Both the position numbers and the translations under genes were made by a program. DNA of 33,331 bases from an uncultured Clostridia bacterium (GTDB lineage Bacteria > Bacillota > Clostridia > Christensenellales > Aristaeellaceae), in assembly GCA_946527725.1 (NCBI GenBank), contig CAMMYM010000008.1, positions 1 through 33,331 of the forward strand. The letters run 5' to 3'. Below are positions 22,951 through 31,527 of the stretch, one piece after another (within the stretch, counting starts at the first letter, position 1; every line of letters begins with the position of its first letter). The notes under the pieces are model-generated. The model did no database searches. It was not told the DNA's origin and saw only the letters and a program-made list of their open reading frames with translations.

Positions 22951-22982
22951 CATAAGCCGGGCCACAGAAAGAAGGGGTTTTC

Positions 22983-24560
22983 ATGTCATTCGGTGAACTC
23001 GCACTCAAGCTCAGCATGCTCCTGGTTTTCTTCGGCGTCATGATCTACGTCGGTTTCTACTGCCGCAGGCATTCCACCGACGTAAACGGTTTTGTGCTCG
23101 GCGGGCGGAACGTCGGTCCCTGGCTGACTGCTTTTGCCTATGGCACGTCATACTTCTCCGCCGTTATTTTCGTTGGCTACGCTGGCCAGTTCGGCTGGAA
23201 GTTTGGCATCGCCTCCACCTGGGTCGGCATCGGCAACGCGCTGATCGGTTCGCTCCTGGCCTGGGTGATTCTCGGCCGGCGTACCCGCATTATGACCCAG
23301 CACCTCTCCAGCGCTACCATGCCGGATTTCTTTGAAAAGCGCTTTAATGCGACTTCACTGAAAATCGCCGCATCCGTCATCATTTTCATTTTCATGATCC
23401 CCTACACAGCCTCCCTGTACAACGGCCTGAGCCGCCTGTTCCGGATGGCGTTCGGCATCGACTACGCCGTCTGTGTCATCGTCATGGCGGTCCTGACAGC
23501 TGTCTATGTGATCGTCGGCGGTTATATGGCGACTGCAGTCAATGACTTCATCCAGGGCATCATCATGCTGATTGGCATCGTTGCTGTCATCCTGGCCGTG
23601 CTCGGCAACAACGGCGGCTTCATTGAATCCCTGAAAGGGCTGTCCGCCGCGCAGGATTCCGGCATCGCGAACGGCGACGTTCCCGGCATCTTCAATTCCT
23701 TCTTCGGCCCGGATCCCCTGAGCCTGCTGGGTGTTGTGCTCCTTACCTCGCTCGGCACCTGGGGCCTGCCGCAGATGGTTGGCAAATTTTACGCCATCAA
23801 AAGTGAAGGCGCCATCCATAAGGGAACGATCATTTCCACCTTCTTTGCAATTGTCGTCGCCGGCGGCTGCTATTTCCTGGGCGGTTTCGGACGCCTGTTC
23901 TCCGACAGGATCGATATTGCCGCCAACGGATATGACTCCATCATCCCCACAATGCTGGAATCTCTCTCTCCGTTCCTGATCGCTGTGGTCATCATCCTTG
24001 TGCTTTCCGCCTCGATGTCCACGCTCTCCTCCCTTGTGCTGACTTCCTCCTCCACCGTAACGCTGGACCTGCTCAAAGGCCGTGTCATCAGAGACATGGA
24101 CGAGAAAAAGCAGCTGCTCATCATGCGTGTGCTGATCGTGGTCTTCATTGTCATCTCCGCCGTGTTGGCCATCGTCCAGGCAAAGTCAAGCGTCGCCTTC
24201 ATCGCCCAGGCGATGGGCGTCAGCTGGGGTGCCATGGCGGGTGCGTTCCTGGCCCCGTTCCTCTACGGCCTCTACTGGAAGCGCACGACTGCCCGCGGCT
24301 GCTGGGCTTCCATGGTTTTCTCAACCGTATTCATGATCATCGACATGCTTGCCAACCTGAAAGTGCTGAACGTCAACCTCGGTTTTCTCCAGTCCCCGAT
24401 CAATGCCGGCGCGTTCTGCATGATCTTCGGCCTGGTACTGGTACCGTTGGTCAGCCTGCTCACCAAAGCTCCCGGCAAGGAGGCTGTCGACAGCATCTTC
24501 AGCTGCTACGACCGTAAAGTCCTTGTCACTGTCAAAGAATCCATAGAAACGGAAGAGTAA
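22983..24560 (+). CDS. Sodium:solute symporter family transporter under T-box control
   Basis: A 525-residue SSS-family protein with about thirteen membrane helices. It has a family-typical N-terminus: GFYCRRHSTDVNGFVLGGR (unstructured core entry), FAYGTSYFSAVIFVGYAGQ, then MPDFFEKRFN; a late VLSASMSTLSSLVLTSSS stretch holds the Na+-site serines and threonines. General annotation would be PutP/proline-type or unspecified symporter. The leader is a T-box, so the substrate should be an amino acid; the specifier reads UAC, suggesting tyrosine. AAGGGG precedes the ATG. It is a single-gene transcript ending at the hairpin 24578-24616. An aromatic or other amino acid, or a dipeptide, remains possible. 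Confidence 0.92.
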   Translation: MSFGELALKLSMLLVFFGVMIYVGFYCRRHSTDVNGFVLGGRNVGPWLTAFAYGTSYFSAVIFVGYAGQFGWKFGIASTWVGIGNALIGSLLAWVILGRRTRIMTQHLSSATMPDFFEKRFNATSLKIAASVIIFIFMIPYTASLYNGLSRLFRMAFGIDYAVCVIVMAVLTAVYVIVGGYMATAVNDFIQGIIMLIGIVAVILAVLGNNGGFIESLKGLSAAQDSGIANGDVPGIFNSFFGPDPLSLLGVVLLTSLGTWGLPQMVGKFYAIKSEGAIHKGTIISTFFAIVVAGGCYFLGGFGRLFSDRIDIAANGYDSIIPTMLESLSPFLIAVVIILVLSASMSTLSSLVLTSSSTVTLDLLKGRVIRDMDEKKQLLIMRVLIVVFIVISAVLAIVQAKSSVAFIAQAMGVSWGAMAGAFLAPFLYGLYWKRTTARGCWASMVFSTVFMIIDMLANLKVLNVNLGFLQSPINAGAFCMIFGLVLVPLVSLLTKAPGKEAVDSIFSCYDRKVLVTVKESIETEE

Positions 24561-24577
24561 GCGTTTCCCCATTCCGC

Positions 24578-24616
24578 ATGAAACCGGCCGGAGGTCACCC
24601 CTCCGGCCGGTTTCAT
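24578..24616. terminator. Bidirectional terminator between symporter and metH
   Basis: A perfect 17-bp inverted repeat (ATGAAACCGGCCGGAGG at 24578-24594 and its complement at 24600-24616) with a 5-base loop lies between the two convergent genes. The A/T ends of the arms supply short U-tracts on both strands. Confidence 0.8.
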
Positions 24617-24627
24617 GCCTTCCGCCG

Positions 24628-26979
24628 TTAAACGCTGAAAACCCTGGATGCGATCTTCACCGCGTCCCTGACGTCTTTTGCATAATAGTCCGCTCCGATA
24701 CTCCGGGCATACTCGTCTGTCACCACAGCGCCTCCGACCATCACTTCCGGCGGGTTTTCAAGCGCTTTCAGCTGGCGGACCGTCTTCTCCATCGCCGGCA
24801 GCGTCGTGGTCATCAGCGCGCTGAGTCCGACAAGGCGTATCCCTTTCTCCCTTGTTTCCTTCACTATTGTCTCCGGCGGAACGTCCCGCCCGAGGTCATG
24901 CACCCGGTAACCGTAATTCTCAAGCACTGTAATGACAATATTTTTTCCGATATCATGAACATCTCCCTGGACCGTGGCCATGATCAGCGCTCCGCGTTCC
25001 GTGCCTTTTTCCCCTTTTTTCAGCAGGGAGGAGCGGATCTCTTCAAAGGCGGACTGCGCCGCCTGAGCTGCAGACAGCAGCTGCGGCAGGAAAACCTTCC
25101 CCTGCTCATACTTTTCCCCGGTTTGTTCCAGCGCAGGAATCAGTTCCTGTTCTACCAGTTCCATTTCCTTTCGCGTCTGCAGCGCCTGGACAGTCAGCTT
25201 TCCGGCCTCATTCCTGAGCCCTTTGCGGATCGCTTCACCCAGCGTCATCCCCTCCGGCGCAGCTTTCCTTTCCGCAGGCTGCCCTTCCGGGACTGTCTCC
25301 GCGAAGCGCCCGATATAATCCCTGCATTCCGCGTCTTCACCGTTAAGCACCCTGCGTGCGGCGATCAGGTCCATGATTTCCTTCTGGTTCGGGTTAACAA
25401 TGGGCATCGTCAGTCCTGCCTCCAGCGCGCTGGCCAGGAATGCCTGTGTCACCAGCAGCCGGTTTGGCAGTCCGAAAGATATATTGCTGACGCCCAGCAC
25501 CGTCTTCAGCCCCAGTTTCTCCGTCACCATGCGCACCGCGCGCAGGGTTTCCTTTGCCTGTTCCTGCTGTGCAGACACCGTCATCGTCAGGCAGTCGATC
25601 CATACGTCCTCCCTGGGGATGCCTGCAGCCAGCGCCCGGTGCAGGATCTTTTCCGCAATTGCAAAGCGTTTCTCCGCCGTGGTCGGAATGCCGTCCTCGT
25701 CCAGCGTCAGGCCAACCACAGCCGCGCCGTATTTTTTCACCAGCGGCAGGACGGAACGCAGGCTTTCTTCCTTGCCGTTCACGGAGTTCACAGCAGCTTT
25801 TCCGCTGTATACCCTCAGTGCGGCTTCAATGGCTTCCGGATTTGCTGAATCCAGCTGCAGGGGCAGGTCCACCGCCGCCTGGATGGCTTTCACAGCTTTC
25901 GGCAGCATTACCGCCTCGTCCACCCCTGGATAACCGACGTTCACGTCCAGGATTTCTGCGCCGGCATCCGCCTGGCGGATCGCCATCTCAACCAGGTAAT
26001 CCGTGTCATCCTCCAGCAGGGCTTGCTGCATCCGTTTTTTCCCGGTCGGATTGATCCGTTCCCCGATGACCCTGATTCCCTCTGTCCGGAGGCAGACCGG
26101 CCCGGAACACACCGCGCTCCCGGTTTCCCGCTTCGCGGCCCTTGGAAACACGGAATGCGCCAGGGCCTCGATAAACGACGGATCTGTCCCGCAGCATCCG
26201 CCGCGGATCTCTGCGCCGGCGGCTGCCAGTTCCTGCATGGCAGCGGTAAATTCCGCCGCGTCCACACTGTAAGCTCCTGTTACCGGATCCGGCAGGCCGG
26301 CATTGGGTTTGGCGATGACCGGCAGCGTAGTATTCTCCCGAATCTCCCGGATAATCGGAACCATTTCCCGCGGTCCCAGTGAACAGTTGACGCCGACGGC
26401 GTCTGCGCCGAGCCCTTCCATCGTCCTCGCCATGGAAGCCGGCGTACAGCCCGTGAAAGTCCGCCCCGTGCTGTCAAAGCTCATCGTTACGAATACAGGC
26501 AGGTCGGTTGCCTCTTTTGCTGCAATCACCGCCGCGCGCGTTTCCGTCAGGTCGCTCATCGTCTCGATGGCAATCAGATCCGCGCCGGCATCCGCACCGG
26601 CCTTCATCACTTCCTTGTATAAATCCACCGCCGTTTCAAAGGGCAGGGAACCCAGGGGCTCAACCATCACGCCCAGCGGACCGACATCCAGGCCGGCCAG
26701 CGCCCCTGTTTCCTTCGCGCATTCCCTGGCAATCCGGACACCCGCGGCAACGACTTCCGCCACCGTGTATCCCGTATCCTTCAGCTTCAGGCTGTTTGCC
26801 CCGAAGGTATTTGCGTAGATTGCGCGGCTGCCCGCCCGGATATACGCTCGGTGCACCTCCGCCACTTTTCCGGGATCCGTGATATTCAGGGTTTCCGGAA
26901 CAGTTCCCGGTTTCATGCCGCTCTTCTGCAGCATGGTTCCCATCGCTCCGTCCAGCAGCTCAGGCAGTTTCATTTCCAC
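24628..26979 (-). CDS. metH: Cobalamin-dependent methionine synthase lacking the reactivation domain
   Basis: A 783-residue modular enzyme. Residues 1-285 form the homocysteine S-methyltransferase domain with the zinc ligands C199 (GVNCSLG) and C262/C263 (GGCCGT). Residues 300-560 are the methyltetrahydrofolate-binding barrel (GERINPTGKK at 306). Residues 590-670 are the cap, and 670-783 the B12-binding domain with D673-V-H675-D-I-G-K, where H675 is the cobalt ligand. The C-terminal AdoMet reactivation domain of the roughly 1,200-residue enzyme is missing and is encoded separately just upstream. The GTG at 26979 is preferred over ATG 26973 because AAGGAG lies 10 bases upstream. It overlaps the activation gene by 20 bases. 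Confidence 0.95.
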   Translation of the reverse strand: MEMKLPELLDGAMGTMLQKSGMKPGTVPETLNITDPGKVAEVHRAYIRAGSRAIYANTFGANSLKLKDTGYTVAEVVAAGVRIARECAKETGALAGLDVGPLGVMVEPLGSLPFETAVDLYKEVMKAGADAGADLIAIETMSDLTETRAAVIAAKEATDLPVFVTMSFDSTGRTFTGCTPASMARTMEGLGADAVGVNCSLGPREMVPIIREIRENTTLPVIAKPNAGLPDPVTGAYSVDAAEFTAAMQELAAAGAEIRGGCCGTDPSFIEALAHSVFPRAAKRETGSAVCSGPVCLRTEGIRVIGERINPTGKKRMQQALLEDDTDYLVEMAIRQADAGAEILDVNVGYPGVDEAVMLPKAVKAIQAAVDLPLQLDSANPEAIEAALRVYSGKAAVNSVNGKEESLRSVLPLVKKYGAAVVGLTLDEDGIPTTAEKRFAIAEKILHRALAAGIPREDVWIDCLTMTVSAQQEQAKETLRAVRMVTEKLGLKTVLGVSNISFGLPNRLLVTQAFLASALEAGLTMPIVNPNQKEIMDLIAARRVLNGEDAECRDYIGRFAETVPEGQPAERKAAPEGMTLGEAIRKGLRNEAGKLTVQALQTRKEMELVEQELIPALEQTGEKYEQGKVFLPQLLSAAQAAQSAFEEIRSSLLKKGEKGTERGALIMATVQGDVHDIGKNIVITVLENYGYRVHDLGRDVPPETIVKETREKGIRLVGLSALMTTTLPAMEKTVRQLKALENPPEVMVGGAVVTDEYARSIGADYYAKDVRDAVKIASRVFSV

Positions 26980-27625
26980 AGAATTTCTGCTCCTTTCTGT
27001 ATTTGCATTCCGCCTGCAGCAGGCAGAATGCGCAGCCCCGGATCCTGGCTCCCTGCGGCTTTCCGGAAAGTCCGAGGATCGCCGTGACCGATTTGGCCGG
27101 CATCAGCAGGCAGCTCCCGTTTACGGTAAGGCCCAGCTTTCTTTCCGCGTCAAGCGCCCGCAGGATATCCGCCTGCAGATCAAGCGGAAGGTCGCCGTAT
27201 CCGGGGCTGAACCTGTCCGTCATGTATTTCCCGGGGAAACGGCTGCCGATCTCCCGTTCCGCTTCATCGCATGCTGCCTCTGTCCACGCGCTGCCGCAGG
27301 CATCCATCATGGCAGCCCGCGCCATATCCCGCGATTCCCACTCCTTCATCATCCGCTCAAATCCTGCGCCGAGCGTACACGCCAGCAGTACAGCTCCGGA
27401 GCATTCCGTCAGCATCGTCCCTGCAAGCTTTCCGGGGAGCGTGATCCCGGCTTCCGGCAGTTCGGTCCGGCCCTCGCCCCGGCGGATCCGGAAGGCGCGC
27501 CAAAGAAAGCGCGGCGACAGGCGGCTCTCCATGATCCGCGCGCAATCTTCCGCAAGGCGCCTGGTATCCGCGTCCGCCTCCTTAGCGCCTATATAGCGCA
27601 GCGCCTCTTCTACCGGGACCCTCAT
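26960..27625 (-). CDS. Stand-alone MetH reactivation (AdoMet-binding) domain protein
   Basis: A 221-residue protein matching the vitamin B12-dependent methionine synthase activation domain. The AdoMet-site segment RFSPGYGDLPLDLQ is clear (about 140-153), and a C-terminal Cys motif GCAFCLLQAECKYR (about 197-210) is typical of the free-standing clostridial form. It should reductively methylate oxidised cob(II)alamin on the MetH encoded next, with which it overlaps by 20 bases. It begins 10 bases after metF. The three Cys could bind a metal or Fe-S cluster, which is inference. Confidence 0.9.
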   Translation of the reverse strand: MRVPVEEALRYIGAKEADADTRRLAEDCARIMESRLSPRFLWRAFRIRRGEGRTELPEAGITLPGKLAGTMLTECSGAVLLACTLGAGFERMMKEWESRDMARAAMMDACGSAWTEAACDEAEREIGSRFPGKYMTDRFSPGYGDLPLDLQADILRALDAERKLGLTVNGSCLLMPAKSVTAILGLSGKPQGARIRGCAFCLLQAECKYRKEQKFCGNETA

Positions 27626-27635
27626 CCGCTCACCT

Positions 27636-28496
27636 TCACTTCAGAATCTCGGAAAGATTATTCATAATGCCTTCCGCCACTTCCGGCTTGTTCATGGTAT
27701 AAACATGGATATGGCGGATCCCGTTGGCAATCAGGTCGATGATCTGCTCCGTTGCGTAGACAATCCCCGCCTGTTTCATCGCCGCCGGATTCTCTCCGAA
27801 ACAATCAACAATGGCACGGAAACGCTGCGGCACATCCGTTCCGCTCATGGCAACGCTGCGCAAAAGCTGCTTCGGGTTCGTGATCGGCATAATCCCGGCA
27901 ATGATCGGCACAGTAATGCCCGCTTCCCGCGCACGGTACAGGAAATTGTAGAATACCGAATTGTTGAAAAACATCTGCGTGGTCAGGAAATCCAGTCCCG
28001 CATCCGTCTTTTCCTTCAGGTGTTTCAGGTCATCCGCTTTGTGTACGCTTTCGATATGCCCTTCGGGATAGCATGCGCCGCCGATGCAGAAATCACCGTG
28101 CTCCCGGATATCCCGGATCAGTTCCACCGCAAACCGGTAATCCTCCGATACCTTTCCGTCCTTCGGAATATCCCCCCGCAAGGCCAGGATATTCTCGATC
28201 CCGTTCTCCCGGTAAAGCTGCAGCATCTTCATCACGTGCGCCCTTGTGGAAGAGACGCAGGTCAGGTGGGCAAGCGTCGGAACGCCAAGGGTCTTCTGGA
28301 TATCCGCGGCGATCCCGGTCGTAAATTCACTCGTTCCGCCGCCGGCGCCGTATGTCACACTCATGAAATCAGGTTTCAGCCTGGCAATTTCGCGCGCGGT
28401 CTCCGCGGTTTCACTGTACTTTTCGGACGTTTTCGGCGGAAAAACCTCCAGGGAGAAAGTCACCCCATCCCGTTTCAGCAGCTCTGAAATTCGCAT
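27636..28496 (-). CDS. metF: Methylenetetrahydrofolate reductase
   Basis: A 286-residue flavoprotein of the MetF family: FSLEVFPPKT near the start (about 14-23, with the catalytic Glu), SVTYGAGGG, HLTCVSSTR, LALRGDIP, CIGGACYPEGH, and DFLTTQMFFN. It reduces 5,10-methylene-THF to 5-methyl-THF, the methyl donor of the MetH encoded two genes downstream. Clostridial MetF often lacks the NADH preference of E. coli and may take electrons from a Rnf/MetV-type partner; no MetV is seen here. It is the first gene of a three-gene operon. No SAM or B12 riboswitch fits in the short leader. Confidence 0.96.
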   Translation of the reverse strand: MRISELLKRDGVTFSLEVFPPKTSEKYSETAETAREIARLKPDFMSVTYGAGGGTSEFTTGIAADIQKTLGVPTLAHLTCVSSTRAHVMKMLQLYRENGIENILALRGDIPKDGKVSEDYRFAVELIRDIREHGDFCIGGACYPEGHIESVHKADDLKHLKEKTDAGLDFLTTQMFFNNSVFYNFLYRAREAGITVPIIAGIMPITNPKQLLRSVAMSGTDVPQRFRAIVDCFGENPAAMKQAGIVYATEQIIDLIANGIRHIHVYTMNKPEVAEGIMNNLSEILK

Positions 28497-28528
28497 CGTT
28501 CCGTCCCCTTTTGCGTCTGATTTGGATA

Positions 28529-28534
28529 ATTATA
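28529..28534 (-). promoter_or_regulatory. metF operon extended -10 element
   Basis: Minus strand TGA-TATAAT with the hexamer at 28534-28529; the -35 position is A-rich and poor. Transcription would start near 28522, about 26 bases before the ATG, with AAAAGGGG as ribosome site. Confidence 0.55.
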
Positions 28535-28564
28535 TCATAAATTCCTGTTCCCTTTTTGTTTTTC

Positions 28565-28593
28565 TTGACATGCCGTTCCCTTTCGGCTACATT
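28565..28593 (+). promoter_or_regulatory. Promoter of the GH29 gene
   Basis: Plus strand: consensus TTGACA (28565-28570), 17-base spacer, TACATT (28588-28593). It is divergent to the metF promoter 31 bases away. Confidence 0.7.
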
Positions 28594-28633
28594 GACAGTA
28601 AACGGAAAATATAAACCAATTGGAGGACTGCCG

Positions 28634-30094
28634 ATGAGCCAGCATTTTGAACCTACTTTTGATTCCCTTCGCACTTACTCCGCTCCGGACTGGTTCCGTG
28701 ACGCCAAATTCGGAATCTGGAGCCATTGGGGGCCGCAGAGCGTCCCGATGTTCGGCGACTGGTACGCCAGGAACATGTATATCGAAGGGACCCCGCAGTA
28801 TGAATACCATGTGCGCCATTACGGCCATCCTTCCGAATTCGGATACAAGGATATCTGCGCTTTGTGGAAAGCGGAACGCTTCAACCCGGAAGCGCTGATC
28901 GACAGGTACTATAAAGCCGGTGCCCGCTATCTCATGACCCAGGCAACTCATCACGATCATTTTTTCAATTACGGGTCAAAAATCAACCGCATGAACAGCG
29001 TCAATGTCGGCCCGCATAAGGATATCCTCCTGATGTGGAAGCAGGCGGCTGACCGGCTCGGTATGCCTTTCGGCATCAGTGAACATCTTGGGGCTTCTTT
29101 CTCCTGGTGGCGGGTCAACAAAGGCTGCGACAAGTCCGGTCCGTATGCCGGCGTTCCGTACGACGGCAACGATCCGGCTTACCGTGATTTTTATCATGCA
29201 AACGAGGAGCATGGCACGGAGAATCCCGGGGATGCCTCACCGTGGTATACTTCCAATCCGCAATTCAGGGATTACTGGCTGCGCTGCGTCACGGAAATGA
29301 TTGAACGGTTCCACCCGGATCTGCTGTATACAGACGGGGCCCTGCCCTTTGGGGAGCACTGGATGGGCGAGCAGGCTTCGCCGGATCCCGCAGCCTACCG
29401 CCACGGGCTCGAAGCCGTAGCCCGCCTCTATAACACCTCAATCGACGTCCATGGCGAAAACCGTGCCGTCTACCTGCAGAAAGACCGCCGGCCTGAAATC
29501 TACAGCATCGGTGTCCTTGACATCGAAAAGAGCCAGCTGCCCGGCATTATGCCTGAGCCCTGGCATACAGATACCTGCATCGGCAACTGGTTCTATGATG
29601 TGCATTATCCCTATAAACAGCCCGCGCAGATCATCGAAATGCTGGTGGATATCATCTCCAAGAACGGAGTCATGCTGCTCAACATCCTTCAGCGTCCGGA
29701 CGGCACCATTGACAAAGATGCGGAGTTCATCCTCGACAGGATCGGCGAATGGTTTGCGGTCAACAGTGAGGCCGTCTACGGAACCAGGCCGTGGCATACC
29801 TTCGGCGAAGGTGAAACCCGGGTGAAAATCGAGGGCTTCACGGAGGATAAAACCGACTGGAACCGCAGCGATTACCGTTTCGTCACGAAAGACGGCGCGG
29901 TATACGCTTTCATGATGGCTGCCGAAAGCGGCGGCACCGCCGTCCTGCGCAGTTTTGCCGACCGTCGTGTCACCTCGGTGGAACTGCTGGGTGCCGGGCC
30001 GGTGCCTTTCGTACAGGAAATGGGAATCCTCCTTGTCTCCCTGCCGGAGAAGCTCCCGTCTGCCTGCGCGAACACCCTGAAAATCCGTTTCTGA
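28634..30094 (+). CDS. GH29 alpha-L-fucosidase-like glycoside hydrolase
   Basis: A 486-residue protein of the glycoside hydrolase 29 family. Residues 20-40 hold WFRDAKFGIWSHWGPQSVP, 101-112 MTQATHHDHFFN, and the catalytic nucleophile is D234 in HPDLLYTDGALPFG; these are the substrate-binding Trp/His and nucleophile positions of the family. A beta-sandwich tail follows from about 400. No signal peptide is present, so it acts in the cytoplasm on small imported fucosides. ATG 28634 follows GGAGG; the open frame extends upstream without a start or ribosome site. It is a single-gene unit ending at the hairpin 30113-30152; no transporter or sugar regulator is next to it. Confidence 0.93.
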   Translation: MSQHFEPTFDSLRTYSAPDWFRDAKFGIWSHWGPQSVPMFGDWYARNMYIEGTPQYEYHVRHYGHPSEFGYKDICALWKAERFNPEALIDRYYKAGARYLMTQATHHDHFFNYGSKINRMNSVNVGPHKDILLMWKQAADRLGMPFGISEHLGASFSWWRVNKGCDKSGPYAGVPYDGNDPAYRDFYHANEEHGTENPGDASPWYTSNPQFRDYWLRCVTEMIERFHPDLLYTDGALPFGEHWMGEQASPDPAAYRHGLEAVARLYNTSIDVHGENRAVYLQKDRRPEIYSIGVLDIEKSQLPGIMPEPWHTDTCIGNWFYDVHYPYKQPAQIIEMLVDIISKNGVMLLNILQRPDGTIDKDAEFILDRIGEWFAVNSEAVYGTRPWHTFGEGETRVKIEGFTEDKTDWNRSDYRFVTKDGAVYAFMMAAESGGTAVLRSFADRRVTSVELLGAGPVPFVQEMGILLVSLPEKLPSACANTLKIRF

Positions 30095-30112
30095 TCCGCC
30101 GGGCACACCGTA

Positions 30113-30152
30113 AAAAGAACGGGCCGTAAATAACAATACGGTCCGTTCTTTT
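30113..30152. terminator. Bidirectional terminator between GH29 and HAD genes
   Basis: AAAAGAACGGGCCGTA (30113-30128) pairs with TACGGTCCGTTCTTTT (30137-30152) over 16 positions with one G-T pair and an 8-base loop. The A/U arms give a U-run on both strands, typical of a two-way terminator between convergent genes. Confidence 0.9.
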
Positions 30153-30166
30153 GTGCCATGCTTCCG

Positions 30167-31432
30167 TTACAGGCTTGTATCTGTTGCAGGCTCCTGTTCC
30201 GCAGGTTCCGCGTCAGCGGGCACCCGGTCTTCTGCCAGGTCTTCCAGCCAGTGGAATGTTCCTGTCTTCACGACCTCATCCCCGTAGATCGTCCTGAAAT
30301 CATCCCGCATGGAAATGACCTGGTAGCCGCTTGCTTCCCATTTTTCCCTGAGGGGCTGGACCTTTTCAGCGTTCCCGTAGTCCCGTTCTTCGTCATCCGC
30401 GATCAGCATGAACGCCATACTCTTGTAGCGGTTGTTGAAAATCGTATAGTTATGCATGCTCGTATCCCCGCCGCTGTTGCCGAAGGAAAGTACGGGCTGC
30501 CGGCCGATTTCCCTGACGATCTGGACCACTTTGTTCATCTTCAGGTTCTTAATCAGCAGCGCATCGGTGCGGATGATCGAATCCTCGCTGGTGTAGGCGT
30601 AATCCAGTCCGTCCTTTCCGTCCTGGTTCGCGGCTTCAACCGCTACGTCCATGCCAATGACCTGCTCGTACGGAATGTCGAGCACGCCTTCGAGAAAGAC
30701 ACGGCAAAGGAACCGGTCGCTGCCGCTGCAGACGAAAACCTTAAATCCGTTGTCTTCCAGGTATTCAACAACTTCGATCATCGGAAGGTAGAAAGTGTTG
30801 GCATAGGTCATTCCCTCAAAACCGTCCGCTTCGCGAACCAGGCAGTTCGTAATGAAATCGGCAAACTCTGTCAGCGTCATGCCGGCGTATGCTTTTGCCG
30901 CGTGAAGGGCGTGCTTCATATCCATGTGGTCCGGGAAGGACTTGTCAAGGGCGCTGTCACGGATCATCCGGCCGAAAGCAAGCATCTCCGCATCCGGCTG
31001 GTAACCGGGATCCTTCAGGATGCGCCATGCCAGCGTGTAATACTCAAGATAGGTTGGATTCAGTTCCGCACAGAGTGTACCGTCCATGTCAAATACAGCA
31101 ATCCTGTCCACGGGCGGAATGTAGTCCGGGGAATCCTTGTCAGTTACCGCTTCCACATAAGCAATCAGGGCCTGCAGTGCAGGCGCGTTCGGATTCCAGT
31201 CAGCGAAAGGGGCTTCCTCCCCGTCTTCGTCCTCGTCTTCGTCTTCGTCTTCGTCCTTGTCCTCGTCCTCATCTTCGTCTTCTTTATCCCTGTCAGGGAT
31301 CACCGCCGGCTGTTCTTCCCGGATCTCGTGCCCGCCGATATCTGTGCCTGTCGCCGGCATGCCCTCACCCGACGCGGCGGCGATTCCGGCTGCCATCACA
31401 ATTGCAAGGATCAGCGATATCAGTTTCCTCAT
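30167..31432 (-). CDS. Exported HAD-superfamily phosphatase with an Asp/Glu tract
   Basis: A 421-residue protein with an N-terminal signal peptide (2-20, cleaved near AAASG), a spacer with an extremely acidic tract at 48-73, and a HAD phosphatase domain from about 105. The catalytic site is complete: D115/D117 in VFDMDGTL, S236 in VCSGSD, K301, and GNSGGD (318-323). A large cap lies between motifs I and II. Such secreted HAD enzymes of the PhoE/haloacid dehalogenase-like type act on phosphorylated substrates outside the cell; the substrate is unknown. AAGGAGG precedes the ATG. It follows the exported thioredoxin gene on the same strand, but has its own promoter. Confidence 0.85.
   Translation of the reverse strand: MRKLISLILAIVMAAGIAAASGEGMPATGTDIGGHEIREEQPAVIPDRDKEDEDEDEDKDEDEDEDEDEDGEEAPFADWNPNAPALQALIAYVEAVTDKDSPDYIPPVDRIAVFDMDGTLCAELNPTYLEYYTLAWRILKDPGYQPDAEMLAFGRMIRDSALDKSFPDHMDMKHALHAAKAYAGMTLTEFADFITNCLVREADGFEGMTYANTFYLPMIEVVEYLEDNGFKVFVCSGSDRFLCRVFLEGVLDIPYEQVIGMDVAVEAANQDGKDGLDYAYTSEDSIIRTDALLIKNLKMNKVVQIVREIGRQPVLSFGNSGGDTSMHNYTIFNNRYKSMAFMLIADDEERDYGNAEKVQPLREKWEASGYQVISMRDDFRTIYGDEVVKTGTFHWLEDLAEDRVPADAEPAEQEPATDTSL
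31214..31291 (-). repeat. GAY/GAR codon repeat encoding an acidic tract
   Basis: A run of GAC/GAG/GAA codons (seen as TCGTCTTCGTC-type repeats on the plus strand) encodes about 26 residues, nearly all Asp and Glu with a few Lys. It joins the signal peptide region to the phosphatase domain. It may bind Ca2+ or act as a solubility spacer, and its unit structure invites slippage. Confidence 0.8.
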
Positions 31433-31474
31433 CTGTTTCTTCCTCCTTGGGTGTCATTCTGATCAACCGTATGC

Positions 31475-31483
31475 ATTATAGCA
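31475..31483 (-). promoter_or_regulatory. Extended -10 promoter of the HAD gene
   Basis: Minus strand TGC-TATAAT (31483-31475), with no good -35 box. Start near 31468, leader of about 36 bases. It lies in the 95-base gap after the thioredoxin-like gene. Confidence 0.6.
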
Positions 31484-31527
31484 CATCTGCCCGGTATCTG
31501 TATTCCTTTCCGGGCCTGCCGGCCTGT

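Noticed and set aside
28497-28633. SAM or B12 riboswitch ahead of metF
   Set aside because: The gap is shared by two divergent promoters and leaves a leader of only about 26 bases; no conserved aptamer motif is present.
31214-31291. Trinucleotide-like repeat as a separate element
   Set aside because: It is the coding sequence of an Asp/Glu tract in the HAD phosphatase, in frame throughout.
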